Positions 17,501 to 25,553 of a stretch of DNA of 64,000 bases are shown here, piece after piece. The notes under the pieces were generated by a model. The model did no database searches and was not told the origin of the DNA. It was given only the letters and a program-made list of their open reading frames with translations. The translations under genes and the position numbers were made by a program. The number at the start of each line of letters is the position of its first letter. Position 1 is the stretch's first letter. Source of the DNA: Bin87 sp965204905 (GTDB lineage Bacteria > Chloroflexota > Dehalococcoidia > Lucifugimonadales > UBA3495); the NCBI GenBank assembly GCA_965204905.1, contig OZ242042.1:620001-684000 (forward strand), read 5' to 3'.

Positions 17501-20500
17501 CCGGGTCAGCACGTGTTCCGCGTGGAGGCGGCGGGTTCCGAGCGGACGTTCACCGCAGCGCTGGTTGCGCCGATGTCGGATTTCCACGTAGTAGAAACCA
17601 ATGCGCCGGATCCGGATGCGCCTGTCGTGAAGGGGGATTGGGTTGAGGTTTCCGCTTTGGTGAGCAATGCCGGGCCGCAGGCAGGTCGGGCGGCGGTGAC
17701 GTTGCGCGATGTAGTACGAGGTCACGTGATGTATAGCGAAAACCTTGCTTTGGAGGCTCATGAATCGCAGACGGTGCGCTTTACCTGGAAGACGTTGCGT
17801 TACGAACCTGGACCCTACAGTCTGCAAGTAGCAGTCGAAGTAGCCAACGATACCAACCGGGATAACAACGTTGCTGAGGTGGAACCCATTACAATACTGG
17901 ATGGTGGCAACATAGCCGTAGGTTATGGTGAGAATGGCCCGGAATCGCAGTTGCGTCAGCGACTTTCGGAACCTGTTTTGCCGGCTAAGCCCAACTTCTC
18001 GATTGGAACAATTTCGTGGGAGCCGGAAGCGCCGGCAGTGGGGGATGTCGTTTCGATAACCGTTGAGGTGCGGAATGACGGTTCTGTGCCTGGCAGCGTT
18101 CCGGTCACGCTGCACTTTCCGTCTCATGAGAAGCAGCCCGAAACTCGGAAACCGCGAGTAAGGCCGGGCGAAACCGGCGTCGCTACTTTCCCTTGGCGCA
18201 CCGGCGATTATGAACCGGGCGAGCATGTTTTTCGCGTGGAAACGCCGGGGGCAGAGCGGAGTTTTACCGTTGCGCTGGTTGCGCCGACGCCGCTGGTTGA
18301 CGCGGAAATCGTCGGCATTGCCAGCGATCCGGTTGGGGTAGCGATGCAGGGTGAGCAGGTGGAGATTGCGGTTACCGTATTGAACAACGGCAGCCGTGCC
18401 ATGCGCATCCCGGTTTGGCTGACGTTCCCATCCGCGAGCAAGCAGCCGGAACGCGAGTCGCCAATGGTGCAGCCCGGCCAAACCGGCGTAGCAACCTTCC
18501 CCTGGAAGACGAGGGATTACGAACCCGGCGATTACACGTTGACTGTTGACTTGCTGGCCGACGGCAACACAACAACGGGCGATACGTCGGCGACGATTGA
18601 GCTGCGTCTAACGCCGGCGGTGATTACCGCCACTATTGCAGACATCGGTGTTTCCCCGGCGTCGGCTGTGGTAGGGGAGCGGGTCACGGTCGCGGTGTCG
18701 GTGCGCAACGATAGCCCGATTACCGCCAATATTCCGGTTACGCTGCATTTTCCGTCTGACGAGAAGGGGTCAGAAACTCGGAAGCCGCGAGCGGGGCCGG
18801 GCGAAACGGGCGTCGCTACTTTCACTTGGCGCACCGGTGATTATGAACCGGGCGACCATGTTTTTCGCGTGGAAACGCCGGGGGCTGAACGCAGATTTAC
18901 CGTCGCGCTGGTTGCGCCGGCTCCGCTGGTTGACGCGGAGATTGTCGGCATTGCCAGCGATCCGGTTAGGGTGGCGATGCAGGGTGAGCAGGTGGAGATT
19001 GCGGTTACGGTATTGAACAACGGCAGCCACGCTATGCGCATCCCGGTTTGGCTGACGTTCCCTTCCGCGAGCAAGCAGCCGGAACGCGAGTCGCCCATGG
19101 TGCAGCCCGGCCAAACCGGCGTAGCAACTTTCTACTGGAAGACGAGGGATTATGAACCCGGCGATTACACGTTGACGGCTGACTTGCTGGCCGACGGCAA
19201 CGCGACATCCGGCGATACGTCGGCGACGATTGAGCTGCGTTTGACGCCGGCGGTGATTACCGCCACCATTGCAGACATCGGTGTTTCCCCGGCGTCGGCT
19301 GTGGTGGGGGAGCAGGTCACGGTCGCGGTGTCGGTGCGCAACGACAGCCCGATTACCGCCAATATTCCGGTTACGCTGCACTTTCCGTCTGACGAGAAGG
19401 GGTCTGAAACTCGGAAGCCGCGAGCGAGGCCGGGCGAAACGGGCGTTGCCACTTTCACGTGGCGCACCAGCGATTATGAACCGGGCGGGCATATTTTTCG
19501 CGTGGAAGTACCTGGTGATGAACGGAGTTTTACCGTTGCGCTGGCTGCGCCGACACCGGCGGCGCCGGTAGGCGGCGGAGCGGTCGGGCCGGCCGGCGCT
19601 GTGCCGGTCGCGCCCGCGAGTTTTTCGATTGTCGGAGTCTCGTGGAGTCCGAAGGCACCAGTGGCGGGCGAGCCTGTATCAATCACGGTGGAGATTTCCA
19701 ACGAGGGGACACAGGCAGAGAGCGCGCCGGTCACGTTGTACTTTCCATCTGCGGACAAGGGGCCGAAGACATTCAAGCCGCGGGTCGCGCCAGGCGAGAC
19801 GGTGGTTCGCAAGTTCACTTGGCTGACCGGCAGGTATGCCCCGGGAACGCATCGGTTCCGCGTCGAAACCTCGAGTGACAGAAAAGTGTTCTTCGTGGAG
19901 TTGCTGCCGCCGCCTGTGGATTTTGTGGTGGCGGAAATCTATCCGCCCAGCCCGTCCCATCCGATTGTGAAGGGTGACTGGGCAGAAATGGCGGCCCTGG
20001 TGCGCAACATTGGCAAGTATGAGGGTAGAGCCACGGTAAGCCTGCGTGGTTTGACGGCACAGCGGATCATGTACGATCAAAGCGTCAGTCTGGAACCGGG
20101 TGAATCGCGTATCGTCGAATTTACTTGGAAGACTCTGCGGTACGATGTGGGCGGCCATTGGCTGCGGGTGGAGGCGGAGGCCAAGTACGATGTGGACACG
20201 TCCAACAACTACTCTGAGCGAGCTTGGGCGGAGATTCTGACGAACCGTGATATTACGTTGGGATTCGGAGACGATAAACCATTACAGCAGCTTGTGGGCG
20301 AAACCACGAAATCCCGCGTTAGCGTCGTTGCGAAATACCCGCAGGACATTGTCGTCCTCAATGACGCCCCGTCAGCCAATGCAGGACAGCGATTCGAGCC
20401 ACCGCAATGGACTTTCAGCGTAAATCTATCGCCCGGAGAGGCATCACCTGAGGATCCGGGCAGACAGGACCATGGTATGACGCCGCTGTTGTGTGCCCAA

Positions 20501-20572
20501 CAACAGCGACTAACGTCGGGATGGCAGCCCCACCAGGAGCAGTGCCCTGGAGTTTGGGCTTTGGTTCGCTAG
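14579..20572 (+). CDS. Giant secreted protein with Thr-Pro linkers and about ten CARDB-like modules
   Basis: The 1,997-residue protein starts with a signal-peptide-like helix (residues 6-35, ending near PASAVAQ). A beta-rich domain occupies about 45-190. Four Thr/Pro/Ala linkers lie near 195-248, 388-440, 579-630 and 769-787. Between them sit three copies of a 135-residue module of unknown type (each with GEWE and AQH motifs, ending in TPATYPT or TPAIYPT). From about 789 to 1891 follow some ten CARDB-like beta-sandwich modules, with repeated VTLHFPS, GETGVATFTWRT and YEPG motifs. CARDB modules are found in bacterial surface proteins and are thought to mediate adhesion. No sortase signal or C-terminal membrane helix is visible. 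It is probably an extracellular adhesin or matrix protein. Confidence 0.85.
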   Translation: MPAVLKWAVVAVAAATAVMSAVLPAMLIPQAAVGDALEPGSAPASAVAQDTCSDDVSIFIDSQWGLSDFDNGYVLKEPPDYQAGANIWIYFDVTNLSCQEVSVTVKMTGSVTGAAIYTTTENDHSQTCFSGCSIAAEGTFTGSVGWDLSKHPNATEEHVVATVTVNSPAGFTDVDSSNNTVTSAQYINIVNDPPVEPVATATPTPTATPTPTPTHTATPTATPTHTPTHTPTHTPTPTATATVMPTPLPKVNLTVGTAAPQVGMVGDTITIPATLTGEWEDVDGLEVWLCIGSADCEQPAGKAQPEDGGVVSLAWDTSGQTEGMSSLHLSALIPGSSETEDRHVLARAQHTIILAPSDDAVFVLMGPGDGNVGRIVGVVSAPQPMIDTPATYPTATPTATPTPTATPTPTPTPTATPTATPTPTATATPTATPEPTPLPEVNLTIGTAASQVGMVGDTITIPATLTGEWEDVDGLEVWLCIGSADCEQPAGKAQPQDGGSVTLEWDTTGQAGGLHSLHLSALIRGDPNETGPAILARVQHKIALASNDGTVFVLMGLDDGSGSRVVGEVSAPQPMIDTPATYPTATPTPTPTPTPTPTPTLTPTPTATPTPTPTPTATPTPTPEPTPLLEVNLTVGPAAPQVGIVGDSIAIPATLAGEWEGVDGLEGHLCVGWSDCEPPEAKAAPDSNGVINLEWDTTGQAGGAHTLRLFALLPGEVPIVLADAQHTVVLAPLDGKVYVLMGTSDPNKAEIVGEVAQPKPVIDTPAIYPTLMPTPTPTPTPTPTLLPRIDAEIISISSSPAGVAERGQWVEIFVEVRNNGSHAMNIPVRLTFPSAGKDPETDTVAVDPYQTGIARFVWRTRNYGVGYHTLRADFDPLLGDNTTSGATSRTITLELVEPVVTASIESVEASSQSVVVGEPVTIAVTVRNTGILAAYIPVTLHFPSRDKQPETRKPRVRPGETGEAIFTWRTSRYEPGQHVFRVEAAGSERTFTAALVAPMSDFHVVETNAPDPDAPVVKGDWVEVSALVSNAGPQAGRAAVTLRDVVRGHVMYSENLALEAHESQTVRFTWKTLRYEPGPYSLQVAVEVANDTNRDNNVAEVEPITILDGGNIAVGYGENGPESQLRQRLSEPVLPAKPNFSIGTISWEPEAPAVGDVVSITVEVRNDGSVPGSVPVTLHFPSHEKQPETRKPRVRPGETGVATFPWRTGDYEPGEHVFRVETPGAERSFTVALVAPTPLVDAEIVGIASDPVGVAMQGEQVEIAVTVLNNGSRAMRIPVWLTFPSASKQPERESPMVQPGQTGVATFPWKTRDYEPGDYTLTVDLLADGNTTTGDTSATIELRLTPAVITATIADIGVSPASAVVGERVTVAVSVRNDSPITANIPVTLHFPSDEKGSETRKPRAGPGETGVATFTWRTGDYEPGDHVFRVETPGAERRFTVALVAPAPLVDAEIVGIASDPVRVAMQGEQVEIAVTVLNNGSHAMRIPVWLTFPSASKQPERESPMVQPGQTGVATFYWKTRDYEPGDYTLTADLLADGNATSGDTSATIELRLTPAVITATIADIGVSPASAVVGEQVTVAVSVRNDSPITANIPVTLHFPSDEKGSETRKPRARPGETGVATFTWRTSDYEPGGHIFRVEVPGDERSFTVALAAPTPAAPVGGGAVGPAGAVPVAPASFSIVGVSWSPKAPVAGEPVSITVEISNEGTQAESAPVTLYFPSADKGPKTFKPRVAPGETVVRKFTWLTGRYAPGTHRFRVETSSDRKVFFVELLPPPVDFVVAEIYPPSPSHPIVKGDWAEMAALVRNIGKYEGRATVSLRGLTAQRIMYDQSVSLEPGESRIVEFTWKTLRYDVGGHWLRVEAEAKYDVDTSNNYSERAWAEILTNRDITLGFGDDKPLQQLVGETTKSRVSVVAKYPQDIVVLNDAPSANAGQRFEPPQWTFSVNLSPGEASPEDPGRQDHGMTPLLCAQQQRLTSGWQPHQEQCPGVWALVR
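15359..16059 (+). repeat. Near-identical internal repeats in the giant gene (module copies 1 and 2)
   Basis: The sequence from 15359 to 15489 recurs unchanged at 15929-16059, an offset of 570 bases. Synonymous sites are also identical, so the copies were duplicated or gene-converted recently. The third module copy (from about 16468) is more diverged. Confidence 0.9.
18291..19560 (+). repeat. Tandem duplication of a pair of CARDB modules
   Basis: The segment from 18291 repeats from 18927 with an offset of 636 bases (212 codons, two modules), with only scattered substitutions. This indicates a recent in-frame expansion of the array. Confidence 0.85.
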
Positions 20573-20652
20573 GGTGTGTGAACAAATTACTTCGCAACAC
20601 CGTCCCCCACGGTTCCCATGACGTTTCCCCAAGCGGCGGTTACCGGGCGCTT

Positions 20653-20682
20653 TTGCCACACGTCCTTCCACGCTGGTAAAAT
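20653..20682 (+). promoter_or_regulatory. Sigma-70 promoter with extended -10
   Basis: TTGCCA (20653-20658) and TGGTAAAAT (20674-20682) are spaced 18 bases apart. They lie 22 bases before the ATG of the coiled-coil gene. Confidence 0.55.
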
Positions 20683-20703
20683 GAGAATACATTGGCTGTA
20701 CCC

Positions 20704-21564
20704 ATGACTACCATGAACCAACAAGAACGCGCCCGTTTCCTGCAAACCCTCCAGGAAGACGCCCAGTTCCGCGATGAGGTCCGCAGCCTCTTGCTGCCCC
20801 GGGAACTCCTGGAACTGCCCGAACGCTTCGCGCAATTCGCAGCGTTCGTCACGGCGTTCATCGAACGCCAGGAAACACTGAACCAAACATTCCAGGATTT
20901 CATCACCGAACAGCGTGAGTTCAACGAGCGGCAGGAAAAGTTCAATGAGCGCCAAGAAAAGTTCAACGAGCGGCAGGAAATACTGAACCAGTCATTCCAA
21001 GATTTTATGACTGAACAGCGTGAGTTCAATCAGCGCCAGGAAGAATTCAACCAACGTCAGGAAGAGTTCAACGAGCGCCAGGAAGGATTCAACCAACGCC
21101 AGGAAAGGTTCAACCAGCGGACTGAGGACACCCTCGGCATTCTGAAAGGCAATGCCGCTCGCCGTCTCCTCAACGACAGTTTTGAAGCCATCCTGGACAC
21201 CTTCCGTCTCGACTTCGTGGGCTTCCTCTACCGCAACGACCTCGTCCGCATGGCCCGGCGGTCCGGTCTTTCCAAAGAAGTGAACGTGGGGCAGCGCCAG
21301 AGCTTCTACCGGGCTGACATGGTCCTCGAGGGCATCGACGAACACGGTAATACTCATTACATCGTCGCTGAAGCGTCATTCACCGCAGACTCGCGCGATA
21401 GCGACCGGGCGATCCGCAACGCGGGATTCCTCACCAGGATGACCGGCCATGTCGCGCACCCCATGGTTGCCAGCGTATTCAACGACCGTGCCGTGCAGGA
21501 ATTGGTCGAGGTTGGAACGATCCACTGGCTTCAGTTCGATCCGAAAGAACTTGAAGCAGACTGA
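20704..21564 (+). CDS. Coiled-coil protein with a C-terminal nuclease-like domain
   Basis: This 286-residue protein has a helical N-terminus (RFLQTLQEDAQFRDEVRSLL). It is followed by a long heptad array at about residues 50-140, built from units such as ERQEKFN and QRQEEFN. The C-terminal part (about 150-286) has RRLLNDSFEAILDTFRLDF, RADMVLEG and YIVAEASFTADSRD. These may supply the acidic residues of a PD-(D/E)XK fold, as in DUF3782-type proteins common in Cyanobacteria and Chloroflexota. The ATG at 20704 is chosen over an upstream TTG. No partner gene is evident; function is unknown. Confidence 0.75.
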   Translation: MTTMNQQERARFLQTLQEDAQFRDEVRSLLLPRELLELPERFAQFAAFVTAFIERQETLNQTFQDFITEQREFNERQEKFNERQEKFNERQEILNQSFQDFMTEQREFNQRQEEFNQRQEEFNERQEGFNQRQERFNQRTEDTLGILKGNAARRLLNDSFEAILDTFRLDFVGFLYRNDLVRMARRSGLSKEVNVGQRQSFYRADMVLEGIDEHGNTHYIVAEASFTADSRDSDRAIRNAGFLTRMTGHVAHPMVASVFNDRAVQELVEVGTIHWLQFDPKELEAD

Positions 21565-21577
21565 TTGTTAACAAACT

Positions 21578-24502
21578 CTAGCCCGTCGGCGTTACCACTG
21601 CGTCCCGCAGAACTTCAACGAGATGACGGGCGCGGCGTCCGGCGCCATGTTCCACCTGCTGGCGGCAGGACACGCCCATGACCGCCACCTCCCAATCGGG
21701 TTTGGACTCGATGGCGGGGAACAGGGACAGGCCGCCGATCTGCATGGAGATATCGTAGTGCTCCTTCTCAAATCCGAAGGAGCCGGCCATGCCGCAGCAG
21801 CCGGCGTTGATCAACTCCGCCTGGTAGCCGGGCGGCAGGTTGAGCATGAATATGGCGTCGCTGGTGCCGGTGATGGCCTTCTGGTGGCAGTGGCCGTGGA
21901 ACATCACCTGCTTGCCCAGTTCCGAGAATTGCAGGTCGAGTTTGCCTGCGGAGTGGGCCTGGGCCAGGAACTCGTCGATAAGGAATGAGTTTTCGGCTAC
22001 GGTTTTGGCGCGCTCATCGGCGATGAATTCGGGGTACTCGTCACGCAGGGTTAGCAGGCAGCTGGGCTCGCAGCCGACGATGGGGATGCCACGCTCGGCG
22101 TAGGCGTGGAGGGCGTCGATGTTTGCGTTGGCCTGCTCCCTCGCCTGGCTGAGCAGGCCCTTGGAGATCATGGGACGCCCGCAACAACCGCCATTGACCA
22201 GTTCGACGGTGTAGCCGGCGGCTTCCAGCACTTCCACCGCCGCAATGCCGATCTCGGGGTAGTTGTAGTTCATGAAGGTGTCGTTGTACAGGGCCACCGT
22301 TCCGTACTTTCCGGAATGCCCGTTTCGGCTCCGCTCGGCGAACCACTGGGGCAACGACCGGGACGCGAACGCCGGTTGCTGGCGCTGCGGGGCGATGCCG
22401 AGGAACGTGGACGCCAGAGACTTGCCCAAACTAGTACCGGCCAGCCAGTTGCTGATGGGAGCATACCGGTTTCCCACGCGGTTCAGGGCGTTGATGTTGG
22501 CGAACAGGCGCGAACGCAACGGGACGCCATGCTCCTTGTGATAATGGTCCAGGAATTCGTACTTGAGCTTGGCCATGTCCACGCCGGACTCGCATTCCGC
22601 TTTGCACGCCTTGCATTCCAGGCAGAGATCGAGGGCCTGGTGGAGGCGATGGTCGGTGATGGAACTTTCGGCGCCGTCGGGCATCCGACCGGACAGGGCG
22701 GCGCGCAGCAGGTTGGCGCGGCCTCGGGTGGAGTGTTCCTCGTCGCGGGTGGCCATGAAAGACGGGCACATGGAGCCGTCCAGCTTGCGGCAGGCGCCCA
22801 TGCCGTTGCACATCTCCACCGCGCCGGCGTAACCAAAGTCGGCGGAGAAGTCCAGCGACGTCGGCAGGTCGGCGGCCTGGTAGGTCATCCCGTAGCGCAG
22901 GTTCTCGGTCATGGGCGGCGTGTCGATGATCTTGCCGGGGTTCATGATGCCCTGGGGGTCCCAGGTCTGCTTGAGTTCCCGGAAGGCGTTGTAGATCTGG
23001 TCGCCGAACATCTTGCGGGTCCAGACGCCGCGCACGATGCCGTCGCCATGCTCGCCGCTCATGGAGCCGCCGAACTCCTTGATGAGGTCGGAAACAGCGT
23101 CGCCAATGGAGACCATCTTGTTGATGCCCTCCTCGTCCTTGAGGCTGATCAGCGGGCGGATGTGCAGGCAGCCCACGGAGGCATGGCCGTAGTAGCCGGC
23201 GGTGGTGCCGTGCTCGGTGACGATCTCGTCGAAACGCCTGACGAACTCGCCCATCACCGAGGGATCGACGGCCGGGTCTTCGACGAATGGGATGGGCTTG
23301 GCGTCGCCGCGGGTGCTCATCAAGAGGCCCAAGCCGCCCTTGCGGACGTTCCACACTGCGGCTTGGCCGGCGCGGTCGAGGATGTTGACGCAGGCGTAGG
23401 CGAGGCCGATGTCGGCTTTCAGGGCGTTCATGCGGGCGGTCAGCTCGTCCTCGGACTCGCCGTAGAACTCTACGACCAGCATCGCGCCGGGATCACCTTC
23501 GATGAACGAGAGGTTGCGCGACGAACCCAGGGCCTCGCGTCCCCGGTCCAGCACCATCTTGTCGATTAGCTCGATGGACGACGGATCGTGGGTGAGGACG
23601 CGGGTGGTGGCCTCACTGGCGTCGAAGATGGTGCGGAAGTGCAGGATGGACAGGGAGGTCATGGTGGGGCGAGGCACCAGGTTCACCTTGGCCTCGGTCA
23701 CCACGCACAACGTACCCTCGGAACCCACCACCATGCGGGCCAGGTTGACGGGGTGGCCGTGCCCGTCGTCCAGGATGAACTCGTCCAGGTTGTAGCCGCT
23801 GACGCGACGCTGGATCTTCGCGTAGGTGCGGTCGATCTCGTCCTTCTGCTCGCGGGCGATGCGGAGGACGCCGCGATAGATCTCGCCCTCCAGCCCGGTG
23901 GCGCTGAGCCGGGATTCCAGCTCGGCCGGCGTTAGCTCGCCCAGGTGCGCGGTGGAACCGTCGGACAGGATTACGTCAAGCTCCCTGATGTGGTCGAGGG
24001 TCTTGCCGTAGATGACGGAGTGGGCGCCGCAGGTGTTGTTGCCGATGCCGCCGCCGACGCAGGCGCGGTTGGCGGTGGTGGGATCGGGAGCGTACTGGAG
24101 GCCGTGGGAGGATACCTGGCGGGTGAGCTGTTCGAGGATGATGCCGGGCTGGACGCGCGCCCACTGCTCATCGGGGTTCACTTCGAGGACGTTGTTGAGG
24201 TACTTGCTGAAATCGAGGACGATGGCGTGGTTGACGGTCTGGCCGGCCAGGCTGGTGCCGCCGGAACGGGGCAGCACGGGGATGCCCTCACGGGCGCCGA
24301 ACTCCACGACGGCCTGGACGTCGGCAGCGTTGCGCGGAATCACGACGCCGACGGGTTCCATCTGGTAGATGCTGGCGTCGGTGCTGTACAGCAGGCGCGA
24401 GTAGGGGTCGAACCGCACCTCGCCGTCCACGCGGCGGCTGAGTTCGTCGGCGATGTCCTGCCGCTCTCGGCCCCTGATCCTGCGCTCCATTACCGTCGCC
24501 AT
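21578..24502 (-). CDS. FAD/Fe-S oxidoreductase, D-lactate dehydrogenase (GlcD-GlcF fusion type)
   Basis: The 974-residue protein is a fusion. It opens with a FAD_binding_4 domain (RSGGTSLAGQTVNHAIVLDF near residue 78, GGIGNNTCGAHS near 145) and a FAD-oxidase C domain ending at GIMNPGKIID near 525. Two ferredoxin-like cysteine clusters follow: CNGMGACRKLDGSMCPSF near 564 and CLECKACKAECESG near 628. Two CCG domains close the protein (NGGCCGRPM and NAGCCGMAG). Such proteins oxidise D-lactate or other 2-hydroxyacids and pass electrons on through Fe-S clusters. The ATG at 24502 has AGGAGG upstream. The gene stands alone. Confidence 0.93.
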   Translation of the reverse strand: MATVMERRIRGRERQDIADELSRRVDGEVRFDPYSRLLYSTDASIYQMEPVGVVIPRNAADVQAVVEFGAREGIPVLPRSGGTSLAGQTVNHAIVLDFSKYLNNVLEVNPDEQWARVQPGIILEQLTRQVSSHGLQYAPDPTTANRACVGGGIGNNTCGAHSVIYGKTLDHIRELDVILSDGSTAHLGELTPAELESRLSATGLEGEIYRGVLRIAREQKDEIDRTYAKIQRRVSGYNLDEFILDDGHGHPVNLARMVVGSEGTLCVVTEAKVNLVPRPTMTSLSILHFRTIFDASEATTRVLTHDPSSIELIDKMVLDRGREALGSSRNLSFIEGDPGAMLVVEFYGESEDELTARMNALKADIGLAYACVNILDRAGQAAVWNVRKGGLGLLMSTRGDAKPIPFVEDPAVDPSVMGEFVRRFDEIVTEHGTTAGYYGHASVGCLHIRPLISLKDEEGINKMVSIGDAVSDLIKEFGGSMSGEHGDGIVRGVWTRKMFGDQIYNAFRELKQTWDPQGIMNPGKIIDTPPMTENLRYGMTYQAADLPTSLDFSADFGYAGAVEMCNGMGACRKLDGSMCPSFMATRDEEHSTRGRANLLRAALSGRMPDGAESSITDHRLHQALDLCLECKACKAECESGVDMAKLKYEFLDHYHKEHGVPLRSRLFANINALNRVGNRYAPISNWLAGTSLGKSLASTFLGIAPQRQQPAFASRSLPQWFAERSRNGHSGKYGTVALYNDTFMNYNYPEIGIAAVEVLEAAGYTVELVNGGCCGRPMISKGLLSQAREQANANIDALHAYAERGIPIVGCEPSCLLTLRDEYPEFIADERAKTVAENSFLIDEFLAQAHSAGKLDLQFSELGKQVMFHGHCHQKAITGTSDAIFMLNLPPGYQAELINAGCCGMAGSFGFEKEHYDISMQIGGLSLFPAIESKPDWEVAVMGVSCRQQVEHGAGRRARHLVEVLRDAVVTPTG

Positions 24503-24731
24503 GGCAAAATCCTCCTGCGATGTGTCCAATAGACGGGAGACAGACTAACTTACCGGGACGGCAGCGGCAACTTGTGGAAGGCGGCATATCCCTCGGCAAG
24601 TTCAGGGTGAGCGGTGTGGATTGGGGTGTCGGTTGGCAGTGTGTGGGCCGGCTGTTAGACTGGCGACGGATGGGAGAGGATCACGAATCGAATCGGCCGG
24701 GACAGGTTCAGGAACTGCCGGAGGTGGCGAG

Positions 24732-25526
24732 ATGATACGCATGGGAGCTACGGGTTCGATAGCGCATCTGGACCTGTGCAAGGCGCTAGAAACGGTGTTC
24801 AGCAGGAACGGCGTTGAGTTCGACTGGGTGCTTTACTCCGGTTACGATGAGATGGTGGACGCTTTCGTGCGCGGGGAGATCAACCTGGCGTGGAACGGGC
24901 CGTTGTCCCACGTCAAGATGCGGCGGGCGATGGCGGACGGCGCGCCGGTGCTGGCGCTGCGGGACGTGGACGTGGGGTTCACCACGAGGTTCATCACGCG
25001 GATGGATTCGGGTATAGACTCCGTTGACGACTTGCGGGGCAAACGGTTCGCGTTCGCGGCGCGGGACTCGGTGGAAGCGGGACTGCTGCCGGTCTATTTT
25101 CTGAAACAGATGGAGATTGTCCCGTCGCAGGCGCTGGCGGCGGCGGACTTCTACGACCAGCGGACGGCGCAGCACGGCAACGACCAGGTGGACGTGGCGT
25201 TGCAGGTGCTCAGCCGGTCCTACGACGCCGGCGCAATCAGCGCGCGGGCGATGGAATCGCTGACCGATGCGCATGGCATCGACACCGGTGAGCTGCGCGT
25301 GTTCTGGAGCAGCCCGGGCTACAGCCACTGTTGTTTTACGGCGCGGCCCGAGGTGGATGCCGACGAGGCGGCGCAAGTGACGGCGGCGTTGGTATCGGTG
25401 GACGACAGCGACGAGGTCGGGCGGGCGGTGCTCAAAGCGGAGGCGTGCGACCGCCTGGTGGCCGGGATTGATGACGGCTGGGAGTTGGTGGAAGCGGCGG
25501 CGTTGGCGGAGGGGTTGATTTGGTGA
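24732..25526 (+). CDS. PhnD/phosphonate-type periplasmic-binding-fold protein without signal peptide
   Basis: This 264-residue protein resembles ligand-binding proteins of phosphate/phosphonate transporters. It has GEINLAWNGPLSHVKMRRA near residue 51 and SVDDLRGKRFAFAARDSVEA near residue 98, and the DLRGKRFAF block is typical of the family. No signal peptide or lipobox is present: the chain starts MIRMGATGSIAHLDLCKALE. It is therefore probably cytoplasmic, or imported by another route. No permease or ATPase gene is adjacent. It may bind a small ligand in a sensor or catalytic role. The ATG follows a GGAGGTGG-like site. Confidence 0.72.
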   Translation: MIRMGATGSIAHLDLCKALETVFSRNGVEFDWVLYSGYDEMVDAFVRGEINLAWNGPLSHVKMRRAMADGAPVLALRDVDVGFTTRFITRMDSGIDSVDDLRGKRFAFAARDSVEAGLLPVYFLKQMEIVPSQALAAADFYDQRTAQHGNDQVDVALQVLSRSYDAGAISARAMESLTDAHGIDTGELRVFWSSPGYSHCCFTARPEVDADEAAQVTAALVSVDDSDEVGRAVLKAEACDRLVAGIDDGWELVEAAALAEGLIW

Positions 25527-25553
25527 GTATCGTAAGGACCGGGAGCGAGGCGC

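Noticed and set aside
20900..21130. Possible CRISPR array in the coiled-coil gene
   Set aside because: The repeats are heptad codons without unique spacers and remain in one open frame.
22106..23569. Plus-strand ORF of 487 codons inside the lactate dehydrogenase-type gene
   Set aside because: Antisense shadow of a clearly conserved minus-strand gene, with no recognisable domain or ribosome site.
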